Of a stretch of 64,000 bases of DNA, positions 9,501 through 16,833 are shown in pieces. The stretch lies in contig CAZNWJ010000001.1 in assembly GCA_964576925.1 (NCBI GenBank), positions 620,001 to 684,000 on the forward strand. The letters run 5' to 3'. Below the pieces are notes generated by a model. The model did no database searches and was not told where the DNA came from. It saw only the letters and a list, made by a program, of their open reading frames with translations. This DNA is from JADJGC01 sp964576925 (lineage in GTDB: Bacteria; Zixibacteria; MSB-5A5; CAIYYT01). Positions within the stretch are counted from its first letter, which is position 1. The number at the start of each line of letters is the position of its first letter. The position numbers were made by a program, and so were the translations under genes.

Positions 9501-10904
9501 GAGTTCCGTCGAGAGGTCAAATTGATCGGCGATCGCTACCAGGACCGTGACACGCTTTTGCAGCGGCAGTTCGTGCCGTGCGTTGACTTCTCTGATCAGG
9601 CGATTAGCTTCCGACGCGTAGCGCAGCGCCCGCAAGGTTGCTGCCAGCTTTAGCTTTGCCGCGGCAAGCTGTGAATCGGTCAACAAACCGGGGTGATTGA
9701 TGGCAGCCTCAAGGAGTACGGCTGCGTGCAGGTACCGTCGACGGACGCGTTCGCGCAGCGCAGTGCGCAACCACCTCTGCGGCTCGCCGCATTCGGCACT
9801 AACCGACCCGGTGGTTGCATGCTCAAGATCTTTCAGAACCTGACCGGCTCTGCAGAAGTCCAGGCTCACTTGCCAGTAGCGCGCAACACGTGTGACTTCA
9901 GAAGATCGGAGTTGTGATCGGGCAATCCGATAGGCGGCGACTGCTTTTGAGAGTCGCAGACCGTCGGCGGCCTTCACCAACTCCTCCGGGACACCGAATA
10001 TCAGGGCGGTCTGCCGCACGAAGCTCGAGATTATCTCGCTGCCGCCGGACCGCTGCGAATGTTGAGCGAAACGCGTACGGGTCAGATTCCAAAGCAGTTC
10101 GCGCTCATAACGCGCCGCGATGTCTCCACCGATGATCGCGGCAAGTTCCTGGCCAAGACTCGTTGGCCGCTGGCTATGCAACGGAGCAAGAAGTGAGCGA
10201 ATCATGGACGCGTATTCGTTCATCCCATCCGTTAGATCCGTCTCCTCGAGAGCTACCTGTTCGCGTTTGCCCGAGGCCATCTTACCGAGCTGATCCAAAG
10301 CGATCCGCCGATCACGGTGGCAGAGCAGGAGCAGCATTGCGCCGAGCGAGTAGAAATCCGACTGGGGCAGAACAATCTCATCGCGAAGAATTTCCGGGGC
10401 GATATGAAGCGGCGAGCCGAAAATACGCGCGTTAGGCAGCGTACCAATCGGCGTGGCAAAATCAAAGTCAGTGACGAATGGCCAGAGCCGGCCGCCGCGG
10501 CGTACAATAAGGATGTTTTCCGCCTTCAAGTCGCAATGCACGTAGCCCATTTGATGCACGAACTCGACCGCATTGAAGAGGGCAGCCAGTATGGGTGTGC
10601 CATGTTCCCGCATGAGTTCGAGCGAGAGGGGTTTGGCATCGCGAAGGGCCGGGTGAACTACATGAACCCGGTTGTCCGCCTCGAAACAGTCCAGAGGTTG
10701 GAGAATGTGCGGATGGCGCCAATGTCGAACGATGGCATAACTACCTCGCAGCAGCTGATTCAGCTCCGACAGTGACGCAGCATCGCGCTGGGGGGCTTTG
10801 ACAATGACCGGCCGACCATACCGTGAGTCGACTTGGATTTCCGATTCGAATAACGTTGGCCTCTCGCTTGGATTCTCGAATCCGACGTTACCTTTGCCAC
10901 TCAT
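6561..10904 (-). CDS. Ser/Thr kinase-TPR-GAF-AAA+(sigma54 activator-like)-double HTH regulator
   Basis: This 1447-residue cytoplasmic protein joins five modules. Residues 20-270 form a Ser/Thr kinase-like domain with K36, HCDLKAEN (123-130, HCD instead of HRD), D146 in DFD instead of DFG, and APE at 169. Residues about 280-900 are helical TPR-like repeats. A GAF domain covers about 905-1070. A sigma54-activator AAA+ domain follows, with Walker A GETGTGKE (1117) and Walker B GTLFLDE (about 1182). Two Fis-type HTHs end the protein (1360-1395, 1402-1440). The loop that normally reads GAFTGA is GAASGV (1164-1169), so contact with sigma54 may be altered or lost. It probably integrates a kinase or TPR-borne signal to control nearby promoters. 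No clear ribosome binding site precedes the ATG. Confidence 0.88.
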   Translation of the reverse strand: MSGKGNVGFENPSERPTLFESEIQVDSRYGRPVIVKAPQRDAASLSELNQLLRGSYAIVRHWRHPHILQPLDCFEADNRVHVVHPALRDAKPLSLELMREHGTPILAALFNAVEFVHQMGYVHCDLKAENILIVRRGGRLWPFVTDFDFATPIGTLPNARIFGSPLHIAPEILRDEIVLPQSDFYSLGAMLLLLCHRDRRIALDQLGKMASGKREQVALEETDLTDGMNEYASMIRSLLAPLHSQRPTSLGQELAAIIGGDIAARYERELLWNLTRTRFAQHSQRSGGSEIISSFVRQTALIFGVPEELVKAADGLRLSKAVAAYRIARSQLRSSEVTRVARYWQVSLDFCRAGQVLKDLEHATTGSVSAECGEPQRWLRTALRERVRRRYLHAAVLLEAAINHPGLLTDSQLAAAKLKLAATLRALRYASEANRLIREVNARHELPLQKRVTVLVAIADQFDLSTELSERLRILRQAYNLARRGGMTFRRFRIAEKQLFLQSYRGRTVTALKRCEALLRFAEKIRCSGGVNYMANALGCFLNETGKVNEARDVLLAARDRLAREADLLKIPMGINIMNSDTFLGNYSQVIELGSKVSNELTGIFDQGPAIYLEENALHAHIMLGNFDEAEKCVARYRANALMRADRGGVTRSLILAGWLALRRGQISMAQVQLENARRLLSTSSSSRDAATVLYYLGTTYLLNGDNDVARDFAAEIARLTAAGANRIFQLDGELLSILATIGNESPEFAGRLAALARKAADGGYLMPACLAVSHVLTGRSFGEALAVLQEQPRLSRYIHESGGLLAKAVLAHLRARGIEALPPDGTRLDELKLALGYYRRGGFLIQAYCVCRELADYYDRSARHISRLRFLEEAKRIAEQMNNDSLASQCEAEIAEIRAAYASKSAADLLFEVSEIFRSISDYRLVVQQLLNLAISETGAERGAILLAIEGGTNLRVEAVRDLDDTSITDVITVSRTVMQRAFERREPVFVDDAYSDQRTSELPSVLAHNILSIACVPLVSGDRVAGVLYLDHHSVPGIFHEEEQRLIEAISNLVGSALVHARAVRAAQAEQNEYVLSDKSRGKGTLLITRNAEMQSLFNGLPLVARSNASVLLLGETGTGKEVIARLIHQQSNYREGPFISVNCANLSGDLTDSVLFGIDKGAASGVTGHEGKLEAADGGTLFLDEVAELPLETQAKLLRAIENKEFTRVRSNRTVSVDVRIIAATNQALETLIQQGRFRHDLHQRISTLSIKLIPLRERPEDIPILANHFFELLASGQEFQLSPQAMKIFLNYDWPGNIRELRQTIERIIALLDPGTVRPDDLKQRVGGVTIWQGKVESGPVTESFRARRGRAERDELLSTLEKHNYNQSAAARELGLAISTFQRLLKKHGIDPSRPSLSKSQVINALKSCRGKFRETARLLRIQVAILKKLLDEFGIDPTKID

Positions 10905-11073
10905 TCAGGAACCATCCGCCTTTCGATCAAAAGAGCGCACCCGCTGCTTAAAGATAGGGCAGATTCGGCGGATAACAAGAAGGAACTGCGTTTATGCCCC
11001 TGTCAACGGGATCAAACTGAACGAGTCGTCCTGGAGTTAAGTAGGGGTTCGAGAGTTCTGAGGATAGCGTCTG

Positions 11074-11511
11074 CTACGAAGATTTCGTAGAATCGCCGTT
11101 GATGGCGCCTTCGACGGTCTTCCAGGCGAGCAAGGCGCATTTGACCCGCACGGGGAACTTCGTTACGCCCTGAAATGCGGCGGCATCAGAGTAGTTTTCG
11201 CAACGCTCGCAGACTTCCCCCCGCAGCATATTGTTGAAATCCTCGAGGACTACGCGCGCCTCTTCGACGGACTTGCCGATCAGGGATTCAGTCATCACCG
11301 ATGCCGAAGCAATCGAGATCGAGCAACCCTTGCCTTCGAAGTGAACGTCAGAGATCATCCCGTCCTTGACATTCAGATAGATCGTGATCTCATCGCCACA
11401 GACGGGGTTCTTCCCCTCAACGACAATATCCGCCTTTTCAGGTTTGCCATAATTGCGCGGGTGGTTGTAGTGATCGACGATTACGTCGCGGTAGAGGTCA
11501 TCTAACTGCAT
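11074..11511 (-). CDS. sufU: SufU-type Fe-S scaffold / sulfurtransferase protein
   Basis: The 145-residue protein has the SufU/IscU pattern: C38 in NPVCGD with D40, C63 in GKGCSIS, and C125 in VRVKCALLAW. Two further cysteines (C101, C104) lie in the insert typical of SufU. SufU accepts sulfur from SufS, via a zinc site in characterised Firmicutes members, and passes it to the SufBCD scaffold. Its start overlaps the 3' end of sufS by 14 nt, which implies translational coupling. It is the last gene of the operon. Confidence 0.93.
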   Translation of the reverse strand: MQLDDLYRDVIVDHYNHPRNYGKPEKADIVVEGKNPVCGDEITIYLNVKDGMISDVHFEGKGCSISIASASVMTESLIGKSVEEARVVLEDFNNMLRGEVCERCENYSDAAAFQGVTKFPVRVKCALLAWKTVEGAINGDSTKSS

Positions 11512-12739
11512 GTTTCAAGTACCGCTCGCATTCTACGAGCGCCTCAAGGAGAATATCGATCTCTTCCGGCGAATTGTAAAGGTAAAAACTGGCCCGGGCG
11601 GTCGATATTACTCCCAATTTGCTCATGAGTGGCTGCGCGCAGTGATGCCCGGCACGGATCGCAATGTTATAGAAGTCGAGCATCGAGCCAATATCGTGCG
11701 AGTGCAAGTCCTTGTAATTGAACGCAAAGACCGCCCCGCGATTGGCGGGGGACAGAGGACCATACAGCTGAATCCCGTCCGTCTCCTGGAAACGGCGCAG
11801 AACATATTCAGTGACCTCTCGTTCATGCATCATCAGGTTCACCAGGCCAATCGCATTGATATACTCAATTGCCTTCCCGAACGCGATAACCCCGGCCATA
11901 TTCGGCGTGCCGGCCTCAAACTTGTAGGGCAAGCCGTTGGAGGTGTAACCATCGAAACGAACTGACTCAATCATGTCTCCACCGCCTTGCCAGGGGAGCA
12001 TCTTGTTGGCCAGCTCGCGCTTCATGTACAACACACCGACTCCGGTCGGTCCCAGCATCTTGTGAGATGAAAACGCCAGAAAGTCGCAGTTGATGAACTG
12101 AACGTTGATACCGCTATGAGGGACCATTTGCGCGCCATCGACAAGGAACAGCGCCCCACGCTCATGCGCTAAATGTCCGATCGCCTTCAGATCGGGCATG
12201 GTGCCGAGCACATTCGACATTCCCGTTATCGCAACCAGCTTCACCCGGCCCGACAGCTTCTCGGCGAGGTCGTCCATGTCCAGTCGCCAATCCGGTGTCG
12301 AACGCACATAGACCAGCTCGATGCCGATCCGTTCGCGCAGCATCAACCAGGGCACAAGATTTGAATGATGTTCGAATTCTGATATCAGTACCTGGTCGCC
12401 GGTCCGAAGCTGCTTCTCACCATAGCAGTGAGCGACAATATTGATCGACTCTGTTGCGCCGCGGGTGTAGACGATCTCGGTCGGCGAAGCGGCATTGATA
12501 AACTCCGCGATCAAATTGCGAACGCTCTCGTACTGGGCCGTCGCCATGGCCGACAAGTGGTAGATACCGCGCCGGACTGTGCCGTACTCTTCGCGATAGA
12601 ACTTGGATTCCGTGTCGATAACGGCTTGCGGCTTGTGCGAGGTCGCTGCAGAGTCCAGATATACCAGCGGACGTCCGTTGCGCTGCGAATTGCCGAAGAT
12701 CGGGAAATCCGCTTTCAGCTTACTGATATCGATCGGCAT
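11498..12739 (-). CDS. sufS: SufS cysteine desulfurase
   Basis: This 413-residue PLP enzyme removes sulfur from cysteine to give alanine and a protein persulfide for Fe-S cluster assembly. The PLP lysine lies in SSHKMLGPTG, the conserved histidine in EHHSNLVPW, and the catalytic cysteine in RAGHHCAQPL. Length and motifs match the group II SufS family. It follows sufD by 54 nt and overlaps sufU, consistent with delivery of sulfur to SufU. Confidence 0.96.
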   Translation of the reverse strand: MPIDISKLKADFPIFGNSQRNGRPLVYLDSAATSHKPQAVIDTESKFYREEYGTVRRGIYHLSAMATAQYESVRNLIAEFINAASPTEIVYTRGATESINIVAHCYGEKQLRTGDQVLISEFEHHSNLVPWLMLRERIGIELVYVRSTPDWRLDMDDLAEKLSGRVKLVAITGMSNVLGTMPDLKAIGHLAHERGALFLVDGAQMVPHSGINVQFINCDFLAFSSHKMLGPTGVGVLYMKRELANKMLPWQGGGDMIESVRFDGYTSNGLPYKFEAGTPNMAGVIAFGKAIEYINAIGLVNLMMHEREVTEYVLRRFQETDGIQLYGPLSPANRGAVFAFNYKDLHSHDIGSMLDFYNIAIRAGHHCAQPLMSKLGVISTARASFYLYNSPEEIDILLEALVECERYLKHAVR

Positions 12740-12793
12740 TGAGTCCTTTTCGAATTCTCATTCCCGCCGCGCCGCCGGCAGGAAGCAAGAGGG

Positions 12794-14143
12794 TCATGCC
12801 CCGCCCTCTTCACTGGTTCCCCAGCGATAGAGCAACGCCTCGAGCCGCCGCGCGAATCCGTTCTGGAGGAGATCGGCCTTGATCCGCGGTGTTACCTGCG
12901 CAATGAAGCCGTCAGCCAGCAAAACCTTGGCCGTCAGGTAGTCAATGCCGCGTGAACGCAAGTAGAACATCTCAAGATCTGACACCCTTGCCGTGGTCGC
13001 GCCATGCGTGCAGCGCACGTCATTGGCGCCAATTTCCAGCTTTGGCGAGCTGTTGACGGTGCAACCCTTATTGAGAATGAGGTTGCGATTCTTCTGGTAG
13101 GCGTCCGATCGCTGGGCGTCACGGGCTATAGTGATCTTTCCCAGATAGTTTGATGACGATGCACCCGCCAGCGTACCGATGTAAAACAAGTCGGAATTGG
13201 TGTTGCCGACCTGATGATCCTGATGAGTCAGTAAATTGAAGTTCTCCTTCTCACGCCCCAGGTAGACTCCGTTCACGAGCGCTTGGGCGCCTCGGCCGGC
13301 AAACTTCAGGTCGATCTCCGTCTGGCTGACGTGGCCGCCTGAGCTGATCGTGGCCATCTCCAGCATACTGTCCCGCTCGAGGTAGACGCGCACTGTCATC
13401 GTGCTGCCAAGTCGATTGGCCAGGTGCTGGGTCAGAAGGAGGTTCAGATGACTCCCGCTCCTGACGATCACCTCGAGTGTCCCGTTAAGAAAACCGGTGG
13501 CCCGGGTCTCGGAGTCAATATCCCAGACGAGACTGGCGCGCGAATTGGCGCCGATCTCGGCTACCGTCGCAAATGAACTCAGGCGCTGTTCGCCGGTCAG
13601 ACGCGTATAAATCTGGCGTGGATTGGACTCTTCGGTATTGGGCTGCACTTGCAGGAAAGCGCCCTGGCTCAAATAAGCATGGGCGAAGCGAACAAACTTC
13701 CGCTCGCTGAAATGCGTCGCAAAGAACTCAAGCAGTTCCATCAGCTTTGCCGGCTGCTTGGTAGATGTTTCTGCGAGTGACTCAAAAACTATGCGCTCCG
13801 ATGGGTCGTGCTCGACTCCGGCGATATAGTATTCTTCCGGCAGGCGATTAATATTGTCGATTCCGGCAGCCAGCATCGTGGCGGGATTACCATCCAATCG
13901 CGGCAGCCAGGAAACCGATTGGGTTTGCAGGCCGGCCAAACTCAAGCCGCGAAAATCAACGTACTTAAAGTCCTCGTCGTGATTATTGGGCGTTTGGGCC
14001 GCGAGGCCCTTCTCAAAGCTCTTGCGGCGCCAGAGGTTGATGCCATCTGACCCGTTCAGCGACTTCATGAAGTTGTTGAACTGCTCTTCGCCGAGCGGCG
14101 CGAACAGATCGGTTTTTTCCTTCGACTTGACTACTATTGCCAT
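12794..14143 (-). CDS. sufD: SufD, Fe-S assembly scaffold subunit
   Basis: The 449-residue protein has the beta-helix core and C-terminal region of the SufB/SufD family, including KLEIGANDVRCTHGATT and YLRSRGIDYLTAKVLLADGF. SufD pairs with SufB and the SufC ATPase in the SufBC2D scaffold on which clusters are built. The conserved C-terminal histidine is present in CTHGAT. Its start overlaps the last base of sufB, so the subunits are probably translated in a coupled way. Confidence 0.95.
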   Translation of the reverse strand: MAIVVKSKEKTDLFAPLGEEQFNNFMKSLNGSDGINLWRRKSFEKGLAAQTPNNHDEDFKYVDFRGLSLAGLQTQSVSWLPRLDGNPATMLAAGIDNINRLPEEYYIAGVEHDPSERIVFESLAETSTKQPAKLMELLEFFATHFSERKFVRFAHAYLSQGAFLQVQPNTEESNPRQIYTRLTGEQRLSSFATVAEIGANSRASLVWDIDSETRATGFLNGTLEVIVRSGSHLNLLLTQHLANRLGSTMTVRVYLERDSMLEMATISSGGHVSQTEIDLKFAGRGAQALVNGVYLGREKENFNLLTHQDHQVGNTNSDLFYIGTLAGASSSNYLGKITIARDAQRSDAYQKNRNLILNKGCTVNSSPKLEIGANDVRCTHGATTARVSDLEMFYLRSRGIDYLTAKVLLADGFIAQVTPRIKADLLQNGFARRLEALLYRWGTSEEGGA

Positions 14144-15558
14144 CAGCCGACCGACCCTTCCATCTCCAGTTCGATGAGGCGGTTCATCTCGACCGCATAC
14201 TCCATGGGTAATTGCTTGACGATCGGTTCGATAAATCCGTTGACGATCATCATCGATGCTTGCTCTTCAGACAGCCCGCGCGACATGAGGTAGAAGAGTT
14301 GTGTCTCAGAGATCTTCGACACGGAAGCCTCGTGGCTGATCGACACGTCTTCTTCATCGATCTCCATGTACGGGTAGGTGTCGGTCCGCGAATGCTCGTC
14401 GAGCAGGAGTGCATCGCACTCGACATTGGACTTCACCCCGGTGCAACCCTTGGCGACCTTGACCAATCCGCGGTAAGATGAACGTCCCGAGCCCTTCGAT
14501 ATCGACTTCGAGATGATCGACGATGACGTATTGCGCGCAAAGTGCGAGACCTTGGCGCCCGCATCCTGGTGCTGTCCGTCTGCTGCAAACGCGACCGAGA
14601 GAACCTCTCCTTTGGCACCTTCTCCCATGAGCTGAATCGCCGGGTATTTCATCGTCAACTTGGAACCGATATTGCCGTCGACCCACTCCATCGTGGCGCC
14701 TTCCCAGGCCTGCGCGCGTTTGGTCACAAGATTGTAGACGTTTTTCGACCAGTTCTGGATTGTGGTGTAGCGGCAGCGCCCATTACGCTTGACGATAATC
14801 TCAACCACAGCCGAGTGCAGCGAATCCGAGCTATAAACCGGCGCCGTGCAGCCTTCGACATAATGCACCCAGGCGCCTTCGTCCACGATGATTAGCGTGC
14901 GTTCGAATTGTCCCATGTTCTCGGTATTGATGCGAAAGTACGCCTGCAGCGGAATCTCCACGCTGACGCCTTTCGGTACATAAATGAACGAACCACCAGA
15001 CCAGACCGCCGAGTTCAGGGCAGCAAACTTGTTGTCGTTGTAGGGAATCACCTTGCCGAAGTGCTCTTTGAAAATGTCTTCGTGCTTCTTGAGAGCCGAG
15101 TCGGTGTCCAGAAAGACGACTCCGAGTTTCTCCCACTGCTCCTGTAGATTGTGATAGACGACTTCCGATTCGTACTGCGCTCCCACCCCGGCCAGGTACT
15201 TCTTCTCAGCTTCGGGGATTCCCAGACGATCAAACGTCTTCTTGATATCCTCGGGCACTTCGTCCCAAGAGCGCCCCTGGCGCTCGGACGGCTTGACATA
15301 GTAGTGAATGTTCTGGAAATCTATTGTTTCGAGCAGTCCACCGCCGCCCCACTGAGGCATCGGGCGCGCATTGAAATGTTCAAGGGCCTTGAGCCGGAAA
15401 TCGGTCATCCAGTCGGGTTCGTTTTTCATCTCGGAAATCATTGTTACGATTTCCCGATTGAGGCCCTTGCCCGACTTAAACGAGTACTTCTCCGGGTCAT
15501 GGAAGCCGTACTTGTAGTCGCCGAGATTGAGTTCAGAGTTGGGTTTTTGGTCGGACAT
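14143..15558 (-). CDS. sufB: SufB, Fe-S assembly scaffold subunit
   Basis: The 471-residue protein is a typical SufB. It has YVKPSERQGRSWDEVPEDI near the N-terminus, VYYHNLQEQ-like and GGSFIYVPKGV segments, EGCTAP, and VECDALLLDEHS before the C-terminal helix pair. Conserved cysteines sit in VEGCTAP and GCTGVKSNVEC. SufB carries the nascent cluster in the SufBC2D complex. The gene begins 2 nt after sufC and overlaps sufD by one base. Confidence 0.96.
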   Translation of the reverse strand: MSDQKPNSELNLGDYKYGFHDPEKYSFKSGKGLNREIVTMISEMKNEPDWMTDFRLKALEHFNARPMPQWGGGGLLETIDFQNIHYYVKPSERQGRSWDEVPEDIKKTFDRLGIPEAEKKYLAGVGAQYESEVVYHNLQEQWEKLGVVFLDTDSALKKHEDIFKEHFGKVIPYNDNKFAALNSAVWSGGSFIYVPKGVSVEIPLQAYFRINTENMGQFERTLIIVDEGAWVHYVEGCTAPVYSSDSLHSAVVEIIVKRNGRCRYTTIQNWSKNVYNLVTKRAQAWEGATMEWVDGNIGSKLTMKYPAIQLMGEGAKGEVLSVAFAADGQHQDAGAKVSHFARNTSSSIISKSISKGSGRSSYRGLVKVAKGCTGVKSNVECDALLLDEHSRTDTYPYMEIDEEDVSISHEASVSKISETQLFYLMSRGLSEEQASMMIVNGFIEPIVKQLPMEYAVEMNRLIELEMEGSVG

Positions 15559-15560
15559 CG

Positions 15561-16340
15561 CTAAGCCTCCGCGGTGACTTTGTCACCGACAATCCAGCCG
15601 TAGCCGCGCTCTTCAAGTTCGAGAGCCAATTCAGGACCACCGGTTTTGATTATTGCGCCATTCGACATGATGTGGACAAAGTGCGGCTTGATGTAATTCA
15701 ACAGACGCTGATAGTGCGTGATGAGGACAACGCCCATATTGGGATTCATCAGCTTGTTGACCCCTTCGGCCACGGCTTTCAAGGCGTCGATATCCAATCC
15801 CGAGTCGGTCTCATCAAGCAGCGCCAGTCGCGGCTCGAGCACGGCCATCTGGAGAATCTCGGCACGTTTCTTTTCACCGCCGGAAAATCCGTCATTGAGA
15901 TAGCGATTTGCGAACGACTCATCAATGCCAAGCATCTGCAGCTTCGACTTCAGAAATCCCCAGAACTTGAGGACATTGACTTTGGATGATCCGTTCTCGC
16001 CCTTGTGGGCGTTGTACGCTGTGCGCAGGAAGTTTTGCAGCGTTACGCCCGGCACTTCCACCGGGTATTGGAAAGCCAGGAACATGCCCGCCCGGGCGCG
16101 ATCATCGACCTCCATTTCCAGAACATTCTTCCCTTCAAGCAACACCTCTCCCCCTGTGACCTGATATTCAGGATGACCCATCAAGGCATAGCACAGCGTC
16201 GACTTGCCTGAGCCGTTAGGTCCCATGATGGCGTGTATCTCGCCCGCATTGACGCGAAGTGACAGTCCCTTTACAATCGGCTTATCTGCTATTGCAACTC
16301 CCAGATCCTTGATCTCGAGAAGCGATTTGCGCTCAGTCAT
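15561..16340 (-). CDS. sufC: SufC, Fe-S assembly ATPase
   Basis: The 259-residue ABC-type ATPase has Walker A GPNGSGKST, the signature FSGGEKKRAEI and Walker B LALLDETDSGLD, which is diagnostic for SufC. It drives conformational changes in the SufBD scaffold. It is the first gene of sufCBDSU, with a GAGG ribosome binding site 6 nt before the ATG at 16340. A candidate IscR/Rrf2-type operator lies about 47 bp upstream. Confidence 0.96.
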   Translation of the reverse strand: MTERKSLLEIKDLGVAIADKPIVKGLSLRVNAGEIHAIMGPNGSGKSTLCYALMGHPEYQVTGGEVLLEGKNVLEMEVDDRARAGMFLAFQYPVEVPGVTLQNFLRTAYNAHKGENGSSKVNVLKFWGFLKSKLQMLGIDESFANRYLNDGFSGGEKKRAEILQMAVLEPRLALLDETDSGLDIDALKAVAEGVNKLMNPNMGVVLITHYQRLLNYIKPHFVHIMSNGAIIKTGGPELALELEERGYGWIVGDKVTAEA

Positions 16341-16386
16341 TTGTATCCTCTATTTTCATCAGTATCTCTCCAGGAAGACGTAAATA

Positions 16387-16403
16387 TTGACCAAACTGGT
16401 CAG
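16387..16403 (-). promoter_or_regulatory. IscR/Rrf2-like operator upstream of sufC
   Basis: The dyad TTGACC-AAACT-GGTCAG contains GACC-N5-GGTC, close to the type 1 IscR consensus core YYGACT-N5-AGTCRR. Its position 47-63 bp before sufC fits repression of the suf operon by an Fe-S sensing Rrf2 protein. No such regulator gene is in the window. The rest of the gap up to 16833 contains a CTCCCTG/CAGGGAG inverted repeat near 16456-16489 and otherwise only the promoter of the next gene. Confidence 0.5.
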
Positions 16404-16654
16404 AAATGATATCCCATGTAGTACGCCCGCTCACTGGGGGCTATTTGTTATAACTCCCTGGCGTTAGGGCTAAACCTGCTGAGGCAGGGAGATGCGAGGA
16501 TAACACAACTTCCGCCACAGATCAAGCTCTCCGGACGACGAAGGAAGCAAATTGCTATTAACTTAGTCCTCGTTAAGCACTTCGAAGCATTTCTGCTCGA
16601 TCCGGTTAGTTCTTTCTGCACATAAATTTAACAGCAAAACAGCCAGTTTTCGGG

Positions 16655-16682
16655 TTGACACCCAGTTTCAATAACTTATATT
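16655..16682 (+). promoter_or_regulatory. Sigma70-like promoter of the large surface protein gene
   Basis: TTGACA (16655-16660), a 16 nt spacer and TATATT (16677-16682) form a near-consensus housekeeping promoter about 150 nt upstream of the ATG at 16834. Promoter rules in this lineage are not established, so this is a match to the general bacterial consensus only. Confidence 0.45.
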
Positions 16683-16833
16683 TGCCCTGATGGGAGTAGG
16701 GGGGAATGTACTTATTGTACCTATTACCTGTCGTCGCAAATTACAATTCTTATTCTGAGAACAACACGGTTTGAAGAAGAACGACTTCATCTTCGCAAAG
16801 AACCTTAACTCATTAACCTTTTCAGGAGGCTCT

